A stretch of 64,000 bases of DNA from Gyromitra esculenta (lineage: Eukaryota > Ascomycota > Pezizomycetes > Pezizales > Discinaceae), in the NCBI GenBank assembly GCA_038503075.1, contig JBCAML010000004.1:2005149-2069148 (forward strand), given 5' to 3'. Made by a program: the position numbers and the translations under genes. Below the pieces are notes generated by a model. That model was given only the letters and a program-made list of their open reading frames with translations, searched no databases and was not told the origin of the DNA. The stretch's first letter is position 1. Each line of letters starts with the position of its first letter. Shown here in pieces: positions 46,003 to 57,942 of the stretch.

Positions 46003-46275
46003 ATGTCCTTCCATCGGTCGATACCCAAGAACCCATTAAAGAAACCCAGCGCAACTTTATTCGGGTCGGGAAGGATCGCAATCTCTGCACTTCCAGGGAA
46101 AGGTTTTAGTCCGCAAGGTCCCTACACCGCCCACGCAATGGTTCAAGCAAGATCTTCGAAGAATATATCCACTAGTGCAGCCGCAAGACCAGATTTGTTG
46201 GATCCATTGACACATTTGGGATCCTTTCAAAAGTTAGCACCCTACTACAAATCTAGAGATGGGAAATTACGTTAG
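46003..46275 (+). CDS. Hypothetical small protein
   Basis: A 90-residue frame that I do not recognise. It starts MSFHRSIPKNPLKKPSATLF; a basic, Ser/Ala-rich N-terminal half (QARSSKNISTSAAARPDLLD) would suit a mitochondrial presequence, and it ends LAPYYKSRDGKLR. No domain, no intron and no neighbouring support; it could be a random frame. Confidence 0.3.
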   Translation: MSFHRSIPKNPLKKPSATLFGSGRIAISALPGKGFSPQGPYTAHAMVQARSSKNISTSAAARPDLLDPLTHLGSFQKLAPYYKSRDGKLR

Positions 46276-49189
46276 GCCAAGTGTGGAATAGTAGGTTGAT
46301 ATAATATTTGTAGTGCTTAAAGCTAATGTCTAAAGTCTTCGATGGGGTTATTGGGGACGTGATCTCGAGTAGCTGTATGCTATATATTAGAACGAGAGCG
46401 AGATGGAAAGCGGGATGGGGACCTTTTTATAACACCAGTTCTCATACCACATCCCCTACATGTACATTGCAATATGGTCATGCGGTACTTTGTATTATTT
46501 CTGAAATCATGCCGAACGTTACCTGTGTATATTTTCCTGAGTAACTTCGCGAAGCCAATCATTGGCGGTCCTCAGTGACATTGGAAGTATACTGAGCATG
46601 TTCACGATTGTGACACTGAGTTTGATCACAGCAGGATTGCGGAAGAGTACCCACATTTGGTGAACCGCTTTTCTTATTCGAATAGGGGGCCGTTTTCGTG
46701 CGTCATAATATCTGAGGAAGTATAGTGCTCGGCAGAGCGCACAAGGAAGATATCGAGTGACATTGTGTGATTTTTGTGGGTACCGAAGAGTTCCGCTTCG
46801 CTATGCAAGGGGTCGCCAACCGTCCGGATCCATGAAATAGGAAATATAGTCCATGCCTACGCCCACGTCATACTACCTAGGCTAGTTAATACCTGATCGC
46901 GGGGCTGTTCTACCTGAGGGGGGTATTTATAAAGAGATCTTATTTCTCCTGTGTGGTGCTCCTCTCTTTCTCGTCAACTACACGCACTTATGTCACTATC
47001 TTTTACTGGGGTTGCTCACTATTTTTCTACGCCACCTCTTTCTTATCCTTCCTTTCATTCATTCATGTAGTCACTAGATATTTGCCATCAAGAACACATT
47101 AGCATCGATACCACAGCATGTTCCTGGAACCTATTACTAACTTCTTTCCTCTTTGTAGGATAGATTCTCACCGAAATAAGATCTCGAACCCCCAGGACGA
47201 CTTCAAAGCGAGCAATCAGGAGTAAAAACCGCTAAGCAGACAAATTTCTCCATTTCCACCTGCTAGTGCTGTAGTGAAACAATCCCTCCGACATTAATGT
47301 AAATAGATTCGGAACGAAAGCGCAGCGAACGATACCCGACGGCAACCCGGATAATGGCTTGAATTGTTCGCGCCCTCTCTAATCGTCTTCAAAAACCGCT
47401 TGCGTACTTGTCGTCGACTGACCTGAGGTCCGTTATCTAGACGGTCTACTACAGCTAAACCGGTTCTTACCACTTACCTCATAGGAGGGATGACTAGGAG
47501 GCATATCGCCCTTGTTTACTCCCCTCCTCATCTTCGCTAGTTTCTATGATTCCCATTTAATATAGCTTTGCCACGTCTCGAGCTCTCTCTAGTTGATTTT
47601 GATCGTATTTGCAGTTAGGCTACAGGTATCTTGCACGCTTCAGAATCACAGTAGTCTTCTAGGACTTTACCCTCCGACGAATGGCTAGATTCGTCGGAAA
47701 AAGACCTGGAAATTAAGTGGCATACGGTAAGAATATTTTCCTATTATTGTTGGATGTTGGGTCTTCTTGGTGGTGAATCTTTTGTTGTTGTGTGAGATGT
47801 TCAGTTATGCTTCTATTTCCATTATCTAGCTTATCTACATGTATCTACAGTGTCTATCTTTCTGTTAACCGTAAATGAATACATGCATATTTTCAGTATT
47901 CCTTGGCAGAATGCAAGAGATAAATGTAGTACAAAAGCTTAAGGTTATGACGGTGATCACAAGCGTTATATAACATGTATGTAATGTTAGAGGAGCCATC
48001 ATCTAGCCTAACCAAAAATAATAATAATACTGAAACTACTAGGTGTCCAAGTGAATTTAAGATGGCCTAAGGAGTTCATACATATATTCATTTTCTACAT
48101 ACATATAGCTCTAAGTAAATGTTCCCACGAAAGCTTTGCGGAGTAGATACGTGCATGCTGACTGGTTTAGTCTTACTTCTTACAGATACAGATAAGGTTT
48201 TATCAGCGTGTAGTCTGCATGTGGGCTCATTCCCCTCCCACTACCTTAGCTACGTGTATTTCTTCAGTGTGAAGCGGCACACGAGCGTAGGCCTGGGCAC
48301 GAGGCTACATGTGCCCGTAGTCACTTCAAGTAAACGGCCTCGTGCAACCAGGGGGCTGCACAGGATCTGTTGGAGATGCTTCCTAGTACGGGGCTTGGCC
48401 TTCGGAGTCGGAAATGATTGAGAGACAGGTACCCGAGAACACGGGCACTTGGGCACCTGAAGAGCTATTTAGATAGGGGCCATATGCCCACCTCTAGCAA
48501 GCAAGTCTAAGCAATACAAGCAATCGAGTCTTCTAATCCTCCCTACGCGCCCAATATTAATTACAACAGGATCTACAAACAGCGCACGAGTGACCTTTCA
48601 TGATGGTACGAAACATTTCGTAACTGCCAAGCGAACTCTGGTATGGCGTGGATACTCGACGCCTAATCCCGTGCCAGAGCATGTGGGCACTTGGTGGGTA
48701 GATGCTTCTTAAGGATCACCTGGCATGACCACCTTTATCAGCGGATTTCTTGTCGCCCATCTTTCACTCTTCCACCCACCTACAGCCACTTCCAGCTTCC
48801 ACCCACTAACTCCTCTATCAATTTTCTCCATTTACCTATCTGTCTATCTGTCTATCTCTTGAGCTCTTGTCTTTTTCATCTAACTTCTCGGTCTTTGCCT
48901 AGAAATACATGTACCACTCGAAGATGATACTACTAGGTAATAAGCCTATCAAAAACGGCTGAATAGACGGCTAAATTCTATCTTTCTCGCAGCATCTCAT
49001 TCACTCTATGTGTCTTCCATGCTGGGTGCCGAGCATCTCTCCTCTTAGTTCGTTTATCATTTATCGAAATCCCCTTCCTTCGATTCTCTGTAGGCTTGGA
49101 GAGCTTGCTAACACCCAACCATCGGCCTTTCTTTTTTTAAACATAGATTTTGCTCAATGGGGATAATTGGACAGACCACATAGAAAAAC
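46276..49189 (+). promoter_or_regulatory. Long non-coding region with promoter-like signals
   Basis: No protein gene is supported. A strong TATA-like box, GTATTTATAAAG, lies at 46924-46935 and is followed by pyrimidine-rich DNA. An intron-like 3' end (TTACTAAC...CTTTGTAG, 47127-47159) comes next. A second CT-rich stretch with CTAT/CTGT repeats lies at 48740-48870. This suggests a spliced, non-coding transcript leading into the element at 49190; inference only. Confidence 0.35.
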
Positions 49190-49618
49190 AATCATAATTT
49201 CTATGCTGACAATAGGTTTAAATTAGTAGCGAACCCAAACTGACTGCCAAAATAGCAAATAAAACCTCCTGCAACATCTCCTGGAGGTGTTGGGCCCCTG
49301 GTACTGGGCATTGGTAAGCCTCTGCCGAAACAGGGTCATTTTGAAAGATTAGTAAGGCTGCCCTCTAGTAATATTACTGATTTCCTTATAGATGGTTCCT
49401 AGGTTGGTATGCTTGTCTCTTTTGCGGTTGCTAGAATGGGCTGGGTTGGTATAAAGGTTTCTAGGGGAAATCATCGGAAGCATACAGCCTGTATGGGGGA
49501 CAGTTGCTGATGTACGGTTCAAACCGAAGGGCTGCGGTTGCGTTTACCATCCAGGGGGATATATGGTGTGTATTCTTCCTTTACTTCGCCTACCGCGTTA
49601 GCATGTGTGATTATGACA
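49190..49618 (+). ncRNA. Putative structured non-coding RNA, family copy 2
   Basis: A diverged homologue of 14252-14745 in the same orientation. The closing arms are TCATAAT...ATGCTGAC (49191-49210) and GTTAGCAT...ATTATGA (49597-49616), perfectly complementary within each block. The copy-1 helix GTGCTAAC/GTTGGCAC is replaced here by ATGCTGAC/GTTAGCAT, so one pair changes on both strands (G-C to A-U) and two change by wobble. Conserved internal parts include AATAAAACC, the hairpin CATCTC/GAGGTG, GGGGAAATCATCGG, TGTACGGTTCAAACCGA and GGGGGATATATGG. GTAAGT follows at 49646. No known family was recognised. Confidence 0.55.
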
Positions 49619-51520
49619 GCCTTGACGGGTTTGTGAAATGATAAAGTAAGTTTCTCCGAGTGCGTTTGTATAACTTTGTTTTGCTTCGTACTTTTCGTCT
49701 TTCGTTCCTCCTTGCTATGACTGTGCATTCTTCACTTATTCTGAGCAGGAACGGTTGTTTTGGAGGGGTCGATGGTGTTGAACGTGTCCTAGTGATTTCT
49801 CTTGTCTTAGCTTCTCGTTCAGTTATCTGAATATCAATCTAACTTAATGAGTCACTTTGCATAGAATCTGATCATATGATAGTTCTTCTATTTGAGGCTT
49901 CGAGACGGGATTCATTCTATCGTGTAGGCAAAATATTGGTCAACCTGCTAATCTCTAGGAACCTGATGATATCCAATGACCTAATTACCCGGATTTGTAA
50001 TTGCTATTGTGAATGACTCGCTGCGCTGGCTTGGCCGGCGCCATGGCAACACCGTGGGGATTCATTGGGAATTCAGGCATGCTCCATAGATTACAGGTGA
50101 TATGAACCCCGAGATTGATTTCCTAATTTGTAACCAAGGAATGTGACCTTTTTTACTCTATGGCTATACTACTAACACCAGTAGCAACCGTGAATGTCGC
50201 TCCTCAGTTTCCCAAATAAATGAACTTCTCCTCTTCGTTGAGAAAGGCCAGGGGCCAAAATGCACCACACTTTCTACCTCGAGCAACAGTTTTTTTTGGG
50301 AGAGATAGATGCAAGACGAAAAGGAAGCCCCGCTAAACACCAAGTACATGGATAAAAGCATCAAAATGCCTCAGCCCCGTCCACTTATATCTTCTAGAAA
50401 CCCTTCTGCCGTGGAGAGGCCAGTGCTCTTGACCGAAATGGTTAAGCACCTGGGGGCCACGTTCGTTAACGAACTCTGAAGTTAAGGAAGAGAAATACGA
50501 GATAGTTCTACTATTCGCAACTACAACATACCTTATCAAAGCGGTTTCTTTGCCTGGAGGAGGAAGCAAGGGTCACATTGGGCCCTAGCCGCTCTCAACT
50601 GAAAAGAGGAAGAGCTCATGTGGCAAACTGAGCAGCAACACATCTGGTCGCGGTGGATGTTCGTAGCGTAGCCGGGAAAAGAGGCCAACACTTGGAATGG
50701 GGAGACCCCGGATCTCAAGGATACGACGGATGATGGAGGGGGATAAGAGGAAACGACGGGAAGAGGTGTTTTATGTGTAAGAGCTTAGTCTAAGGCAAGT
50801 AGTGAGCTAGCGAAGAAATGATGCCTACGTATTCATGACCTGTCTTGAACTACAAATAACTTAGATCTTAGGAAGTGGTTTGACGCGAGCTCTCTAGTCC
50901 TCGGAAAGCCGTAAGCTGAATCTCGGGGACAAACCATTGTCGCCCGGTGGTGGTGTGAATGCTAGTCACGAGCCAATGACCCTCCTTACAAAACCCCTTC
51001 TAACACGCTCCCCCACCGAAACTTCGTTCACTGCTTGAATTAGAGAAATGATCTCTATTGCTCGTTCGGTAATGGTTTGACACGAGTGACATTTTGTGAT
51101 TTTGCTGCAGCGAAATTTACTTCCTCTCCCCTATCAAGGATTGCATGTGATATACCTAATATTATGTATTTGAGTATACCATATTGCTATATCAATATGC
51201 GTTAAGGCCTTGCGATTATATCTTATATTCTGTGGGTATCACCTCAGTTAATATGTGATGAACCCCAATCCAATGGGTTATCGCCCACCCACATGTTTTT
51301 TACGGGGCTATTTCCGATATTTATCGTTATGGGACCTGTTCTGCTTAAATCGGTTTCATTCTCTACATAGCTCAGATCTGCATGACATCAACGGTCTTAT
51401 CGGCGATAAGGTTCCCCACATTTCGTTCCAGCAACCCGACAACGAACCGAGACTCCATTTCTACAACACATCGAGATTAAAGAGAAGAATTAAACAAAAT
51501 CCCATCCTCTTCAGAGCTAA
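49619..51520. other. Gene-poor region, no gene seen
   Basis: About 1.9 kb. Short frames on the - strand around 50164-50718 have low-complexity or unconserved translations, and I call none. It contains the presumed end of the copy-2 transcript and the promoter of the GFA gene. Confidence 0.5.
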
Positions 51521-52426
51521 TATCATGCCAGTGTGAATATGCCCCCGCTGTCTTGTATAATGCTTATTTCATACTTACGCCAACCTACCATAATAGGACA
51601 CTCAATGGTTCTTGCCATTGCGGCACCGTTCGCTTCGTTGTCGAAAGCAGCACCCCCGTACCTTATCAGCTTTGTGCATGCTCTATCTGCCGTAAAGTTG
51701 GGGGCTACGGTGGATCGGTTAATCTCGGTGCCTGGTTTGAGACATTGAAGATTCTACAAGGCGAAAACGCAATCAGGTAAACAGGCATAACCACTGCACC
51801 AGGCACAATGTATTTCAGTTTCAGAGAAGGCGTGCTGATGTACTATATGGCGGATCTGTAGCAAATACACAGCTGTCTTGAACCGGGACACTCCAGAGGA
51901 GAAGTTGGCGAGCAGCGAGCGAAGCTTCTGCTCAAAGTGCTCTACTATGCTTTGGGTGGGGTTTCTTCATCCACGGCTTCGACTTTTAAGCTAACTTACT
52001 CTAATTCAGCTCTGGGATAAACACTGGTATGCTTCCTAAGGGTAGGGTTACTGAATGGTGGGCATTGTCTAATTAGCTCTGGTTACAGGCCAGAATTATG
52101 TCACCCGTTCTCATCTGCGATCGATTCGCCATTGAAGACGCCTGTTGAGATGGTTTGTGTCATGAAAGATAGCAAGCCGGACTACGTATAGAACTCATCC
52201 CAACTTTAATTTCATTCCAAAGTAGGAGGGTTAGGGGCTGAGCTAATTTCCCTATAGGTCCGCTGGCCCGATGGCCCGAAGAAAATCTACGAGGTCTATG
52301 GGATTCATTCGCTTGAGGAGTGGCATAAGGAAAATGGTATGCTCAACTACCCCTTATTCGTATTTTAGTTTGTGAACCTTTCAAAATTAACACCCGGGTG
52401 GGATTTTAGGTGAATGGGTCGAGTAA
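51521..52426 (+). CDS. GFA/CENP-V family zinc protein (glutathione-dependent formaldehyde-activating-like)
   Basis: The small zinc-binding beta-tent fold of the GFA family; members react with glutathione adducts, but the substrate is often unknown. The main exon (about 51598-51778) gives TLNGSCHCGTVRFVV, then LCACSICRKVGGYG. The next (51860-51949) gives KYTAVLNRDTPEEKL and RSFCSKCSTMLW. These supply the CxC, CxxC and CxxC zinc cysteines. Short exons follow: LWDKHW; then PELCHPFSSAIDSPL; then VRWPDGPKKIYEVY, GIHSLEEWHKEN; and a last 17-nt exon with the stop at 52424-52426. The 5' exon with the ATG was not resolved, so the start is approximate. Confidence 0.75.
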
Positions 52427-52805
52427 GTGGGTCCACTGTTGATATCCTTAGATGACCACGGAGCAAAATACCTTTTACAAGTTTGTCTGGTAACTGCTTT
52501 GGTTATCACGCAGAAATTTAAATGGAAATTTAAATGAGAAATTTGACGTATTGACTTGGCGTGAAAATCTTAATCTCGGAAATTCATCTCATGGGAACTG
52601 GTTCATCCAGACAGCTAGCCTGCCGGATCTCTGGAGATATTTGTCATTCGCAGGTTTCTTCCAAGCACTCTTCCTCCCTTGGTATTTGTACATGAATTTC
52701 TACATATATATATGGGCCTACTTTCCACGAAGAACAGAATACACATCTCCGGCCATGCCCAGCTCTGCCGATATGAATTTCCCAAGCCACCACGGAATCT
52801 AGCAC

Positions 52806-53475
52806 CTATGCTGTTTCAAGTATGTTTGACTCCGTCGACAGTGGCACTGTATATCTTACAGCCCTCGTTGCAGGATAATGCAACACCAATTCCGGCCAAC
52901 TCTTCGCATATTGCGTATCATAGATACTATGCCATCCCACAGTCACTTCGTCCTTTCCCACAGCTGGCGACGGGTTCTTTGTTCCTTTCGTTTCCTCCGC
53001 TAGCCTATTTGCCTGCGCTATCTCCCATTCTAAAGATGCTGCCAGATCTGCAATCGAGTTGCCCTTCTGATCCATGAGCTTGTTCCTTTTCTCCTTCTTT
53101 GTCAATCCCTGAACTAGCTCCTTCGGATATGCCGTCTCGTGAAGCTTCCGAAATTCTCGCAGTTTCTTAAATGTCTTGAGGCCGATCGCAGGGAACGGGA
53201 ACCGAACGGATGCTAAAGGCGTCCAAACGTCTTTACGGAGGGCTCTGGGAACAGACTTTTTACCAACGAAGGTGAGCTGTTTCAGAGCTCGATTGTTCTA
53301 GAAGGACTCAGATTCATTAATACAATACCACAAAAAAAATCATAGAGGAAGAGCAGAGGCGAACCTTTAGCGATCTTGTTAGCGAATAGACGACTTGTTT
53401 GGTCTGGATATTGTTGTAGATGAAGATGTTTTTGCCGAGATTGGCGACCATAGGATGGACATATTTCGCCGCCAT
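52806..53475 (-). CDS. MHR1: Mitochondrial large ribosomal subunit protein mL67 (Mhr1)
   Basis: Fungus-specific mitoribosomal protein; the yeast homologue is also linked to mtDNA recombination. Two exons: 53475-53365 and 53297-52806, 200 residues. N terminus: AAKYVHPMVANLGKNIFIYN then NIQTKQVVYSLTRSL. Core: NNRALKQLTFVGKKSVPRAL then RKDVWTPLASVRFP, KTFKKLREFRKLHETAYPKE, and MDQKGNSIADLAASLEW. These are mL67 signatures. The C-terminal part has SWPELVLHYPATRAVRYTVP. The size matches shorter Pezizomycotina homologues. Confidence 0.9.
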
Positions 53476-55295
53476 CGCTGCAAATTACAGGGGGGGAAGT
53501 CCTCCTCGCTCTTGATCTGCTTTTTCCTGGGCCTGAATTGAGATGAGCGGGGTGAAATCCCGGTGGTGAGGTTTCGCGTTTGGTGGGGTCTTTAGGTTTT
53601 CGTGGGGGTTCCGCGAAGATTCGTTGGTGTTGAGGCTTTGGCTCATTAGTCAGCGTGGCTTAGCAAGTGCTTGTGGCGCTAGTCGGGCTGGCGAGTGACT
53701 TTTTATGAGCTGATATCTAAGTATATAACGCTGATTAGAAGCCATTTCTATCTCCCTAGATTAGTTTTCGGAGGGCAGTAGAGCAGTTAGAGAAGCTCCT
53801 TGAGGCTTGGATAAATAGACCCTGAGGTTGCGTGTGTGGGCGTGTGTATGGCGGGATGTGATACATGTGGTTAATATTAATATTATTATACTTCATACTG
53901 CTTGCATCCACGAGGGATATGGCATACATCAAAAGGAAACCGAGTCAGTCCGAAACAAAAGAAACACAAAAGAAACATTCGGTTAAAAATCCTTGGGTTG
54001 AATAGAGGGTCGGAGACGTTTATTAAATAATCACTTGCATACGTTGGTGAACACAGTGGTGCGATATATACTTAATTTCGAAGTGTTCGTGTGTCCCAGT
54101 AGAAGTCTCTCGCAATGCTTCTGCTTGTGATTAGCTATGTTCTTACCCACAACCTCGCGGCACAAACTTCAACTTTATGAACATTGTCATTCTCACTCAA
54201 AGAATCAACTTGATCCACACCTTAGAGAAACTTGGTTAAGATCTAAGATTTGTTTTCGGTCTATTGTGGCTCTGTTTTTTGCTATCTCTTCCGTCTTCTT
54301 ATAAGTATCACCTCAGCCTCCTTTGCTACGCTGTTACTACCAAGACGTCAGTCACACTTTGAAGTCCTTTTATGCTTAGTATTTTCAACCTTGCTGACAT
54401 GAGCTCTAACTGCAGGTCCCTTCTCAATTGTCTCATATCGCCGTTAGTGATCTTCTGGAAACGCGCATCCATATATCATCCTTTGTATTAATTCGTGGCT
54501 TCATACCGTTCATGGTCATAAGTCTGCGTGTTGCCCAGTGTGGAAACCACAACAATCAACCTTTTCTTCTAAACATAGGAACCTCCGCAATACTCCGCTA
54601 AATCGCTAGGGAAAAAAATTAAGAGAAATCTAGAGTATTAGTATTAGCTTTATAGACCCAGTATGTAGCTTGGTTGAAAATTCCAGGCTGCTTTGGGAAA
54701 AAGGGTATAGCTGTATGGGTGCAACTCTATAGCTAGAATTCAGACACAAAGGCGACATTTTAGTAAGTTAATACATTTTTTGCGATTATCCCACGAGTTT
54801 CGGAGAAATTATAAACCTGTAGCATAATATTGATTCGCGAATTAAGGTTACTCTTGCCATTTATGTTTTTTCTAATTTTTTCTATATAATACGTATCTAT
54901 AGAGGTTTATTAAGATTTCCATTTCCTGAGAGAACTTGACCGCTGTGGTTACCGTGCCGGATAACACACAGACTTATGGCCACGAACAATAGCTAGTAGA
55001 AATCACCCAAGATATCTCTTCTATATACTCAAGCAGCCAGAATCTTTTCGGGTCAAGCGATCAACTAATGAGAAGTTAACCTGTCAAATCGGGTCACTAT
55101 AAAGGCACGCGGTTTGGGGCGTACCAATGTACCAGGCATGGATGGGCGTACCTGGCGCGAGAGCTCCATATTGACAACGTACTGGACGCACCGGCGCAGC
55201 TAGACACACAAACGCACATAAACGTGCTGGATTTTAGGGGTGCGTCTGGACGCTTGCCCATGCGCCCACGCGCAAACCAGTTTTTGTTGATGTTC
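53476..55295. other. Gene-poor AT-rich region
   Basis: No gene is supported. 55110-55275 contrasts as a GC-richer patch with repeated GGACGC and GGTGCGTC words, and it directly abuts an LTR remnant. This suggests transposon-derived DNA. Confidence 0.45.
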
Positions 55296-55359
55296 GTTTA
55301 AGTAGCACTACTCATCTTGGGGAATACCAAAGAGCTTGAAGAAACCTCGCCCCTGGAAG
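55296..55359 (+). mobile_element. LTR 3' end / leader remnant of a Ty3/gypsy element
   Basis: About 64 bp match the LTR end plus leader of the element at 60433. AAGTAGCACT(A/G)CTCATCT, GGGGRATACC, CTTGAAG and AAACCTCGCCCCT occur in the same order as at 60775-60833. It is a relic; no internal region remains. Confidence 0.7.
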
Positions 55360-55843
55360 CCCACGCCCAATCACACCAGTACTATTATGCTTCACGACAG
55401 GTAACGGTTATGTAGATCCGGAAAATCGTCTCGTAATTGAACAATTAAAACTCATGAATAGATTATACCAAAGTAAAGCACGTAAGCAGTTAAATTTCAA
55501 TTTCAATTGAAGCAATTGGATGATCATGAGTTTACGATTACATTAGTACCAGAGCATTCTGAACGGACTATATTCAAGAATGAAAAGATCAAGTAGAATT
55601 TATACATGTTACTACCAATATTTATAACTGGATGTGAGGTATCATTATAATCTAATCTAGTCTATTTTAGAGGCAGAATAATAATTGTAATAATTGTTAG
55701 TGAGAAGTTAAAGAAGAATTCAAAAACGCTGTATACATATATATAAATGAAATCAAAAAATAAATAATTTTATTTGAGGCCCTTTATAAAGGAAAGAAGG
55801 TTATTTACTTTAGAAGGCTATCCTTAACCATATCAGTAGGTCA

Positions 55844-56536
55844 CTATGAATGCTCTAAGAGTACTTCTGTTATCAAAGTTTGAACTTCAGCGTGAATTGT
55901 ATTAGGATTGGCGCCATGTTTCAAAAGTAACCGAATTACATCCAAATTTTCAACCCTTATTGCATGAGACAAAGGTGTCCATCCTGAGGAATAATTTGCT
56001 TCAAGTGAGGCTCCCATACTTACAAGGAGCTCAATTAAATCAAGCTGACCAGTCTCAATAGCATAAGTGAGAGGAGTGTTGTTAAATATATCCACCACAT
56101 CAATGTTTGCACCTCTATCAAAAAGCAATTTCATTGCTTCTTTCTTTCCTTCAATGAGAGCCCAAAAAAAGGCTGTTCTATAATAAATGATGTCAACCGC
56201 GTCAATATTTTCGCAATAGTCCAAAAGTTTAGTTATAACATTTATATCTGCCACACCCAAAATCGCTGCCATAAGTGCTGTGTTTCCAAAAAAATCTGGT
56301 AGATTCACAAGCGCTCCCCGTTGCAAGAGTATCTCAACCACTTCTACATGGTTATTAAAGGCTGCTATTTGAAGTGCTGTTGAATACTCATCATGATTGA
56401 TAGGTTCAACATTTGGAAATTGAGCGCCCTCTTTTGTAACCAAAAACTTATTCAAGTTAACTTCTAATGTATGATCCAACACAAGTTCAATTAGAGGAGC
56501 ATGACCTTTGAGGGCTGCCCAGAAGAGTGCTGGCAT
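55844..56536 (-). pseudogene. Ankyrin-repeat protein fragment, 5' truncated
   Basis: A 230-residue frame of about six ankyrin repeats (ALQIAAFNNHVEVVEILLQR, TPLTYAIETGQLDLIELLVS, TPLSHAIRVENLDVIRLLLK). It starts inside a repeat (MPALFWAALKGHAPLIELVL). Homologous codons continue upstream to about 56630 (HHLHSILIKLLHHLALQDKD) without an ATG or N-terminal domain. A tRNA-like SINE head begins there, so the gene's 5' end was probably removed or displaced. Its AT-rich composition differs from the F-box/ankyrin gene at 33961. It may still be expressed from 56536. Confidence 0.6.
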
Positions 56537-56621
56537 ATTGTCCTTGTCCTGGAGTGCGAGATGGTGAAGGAGCTTAATGAGAATACTATGAAGATGGTGG
56601 TTGGTGCAAATTAGATGTGTT

Positions 56622-56990
56622 ATACCTATTGGTAGCTTAGTTGGTTACGACTTGAGTTCGCTTATGATGCACACATATGGACTGGCGTTCAATCCCCGAC
56701 CATGTCGGTTATTATTAATCTTGGTTGATTAATAATAAGATTCGGATTGGATGTTTGGTTTCCCTGTGTCATCAATGGCCGACTCTTTCGATCGACACTT
56801 CCCCGATTCGCTTATACGTTGCGTCGCCGGTTAATTCCGACAATCACGCCATACGATAATGAGAGGGGTAGGAGCGAAGGAAAGTGTTTCAGGGTCTATG
56901 GGATTTCTTCATGTTAGTTCATGTTATTACATAGTCTTTGTATTCGACGCTTGACTACTATAAGTAGTCCAGTGTTCTGGATTGAGAAAG
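56622..56990 (+). mobile_element. Putative tRNA-derived SINE
   Basis: RNA polymerase III promoter boxes as in tRNA genes: box A TAGCTTAGTTGG (56633-56644, perfect consensus) and box B GTTCAATCC (56687-56695), 54 bp apart. The arms do not fold as a functional tRNA (no acceptor-stem match), so a tRNA-headed SINE is likelier. The 3' boundary is a guess. It abuts the truncated ankyrin frame. Confidence 0.5.
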
Positions 56991-57942
56991 TGCTTCTTAC
57001 GATCATCGTGACGAAAAACGGCGCTTATCGATATTATATTGTTTAGCAAAAATCACTTAGTGCAATTTCTTTCTTTTCTTGTGAATTACTTTTATCTCGC
57101 TTATGAGCGCTTGGCGCGGCGTTAATTATTAAAAGCACGACTATTGGAAGTTCTTGGAAGCTTTCTTTCGTCCTACGCACCCTACGGTTATCTTTTAGCG
57201 GTTCATAAGAAGCAGTTAGGACTTGCGCCTGTGTATTGTGTTGCGGATAGCAACCGGGCAGGTTATAGCGTCTAGATTGTTATCTAAAGCTTCTTGGAGA
57301 TTTCCTGTGCGGTAAGAAGTACCGGTCTTACAAGATGACTCAAGCTTTTTTCATCAAGTTCTTTAGCAATCAAGATAAGAACTTCGTTCGGAATATTTAG
57401 AAGACCCATTTTTTTTTTCTTCTTCGAAAGGTTGCAAGTTACGTCTGGAGTTTTTTGAGTTTAATTTTGATTATAGTTGGAATATGGATATTTGTTGCGG
57501 ATTTAGCAGCGGGATTTGCCCTTTTTACCATAATGATAGTAAATTCAATTTAAATGTATAGCACAAGAATTTAATTGACGCCGTCTGCAAATAATAGTCC
57601 AATCAGTTTTGCATTTCCAAATACTAGAAGGCGTGCGTATAGAGAAAGCAGTTGAGGGGAATATACAAAATTTCAGCCTTTAAGTTTTCACATTCATGAT
57701 CACTGGTAGAGGAATACTAGGGATTCATTAGACACCCCTTTCTTTTGTAACTATGCCCAATATTGTCCCATTAAATCTTCTAGATGGAAGATTTAGTTTC
57801 AAAGTAGGTTTCTAAATTATTTACCCTTCTTTTAATACGATGTTGTGGCGTTAAATTGCTTTGCAAGATTTACGGGCACAGCATTAAATATAGCTTCAAA
57901 GTTAGAAAGATGAAAATAATTTTTCAGCGAGAGATTATTATG
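56991..57942. other. Intergenic, probable transposon-derived DNA
   Basis: About 950 bp of AT-rich DNA with no recognisable gene between the SINE-like sequence and the fold-back element. Confidence 0.4.

Noticed and set aside
48119..48456. 100-residue + frame and opposing - frame
   Set aside because: Unconserved-looking composition, no splice context, inside a region with non-coding promoter signals.
50164..50718. Three - strand frames of 60-78 residues
   Set aside because: No motif, no consistent splicing between them.
56622..56710. Functional tRNA gene
   Set aside because: Box A and B are good, but the acceptor and T stems do not pair and no anticodon arm is evident.
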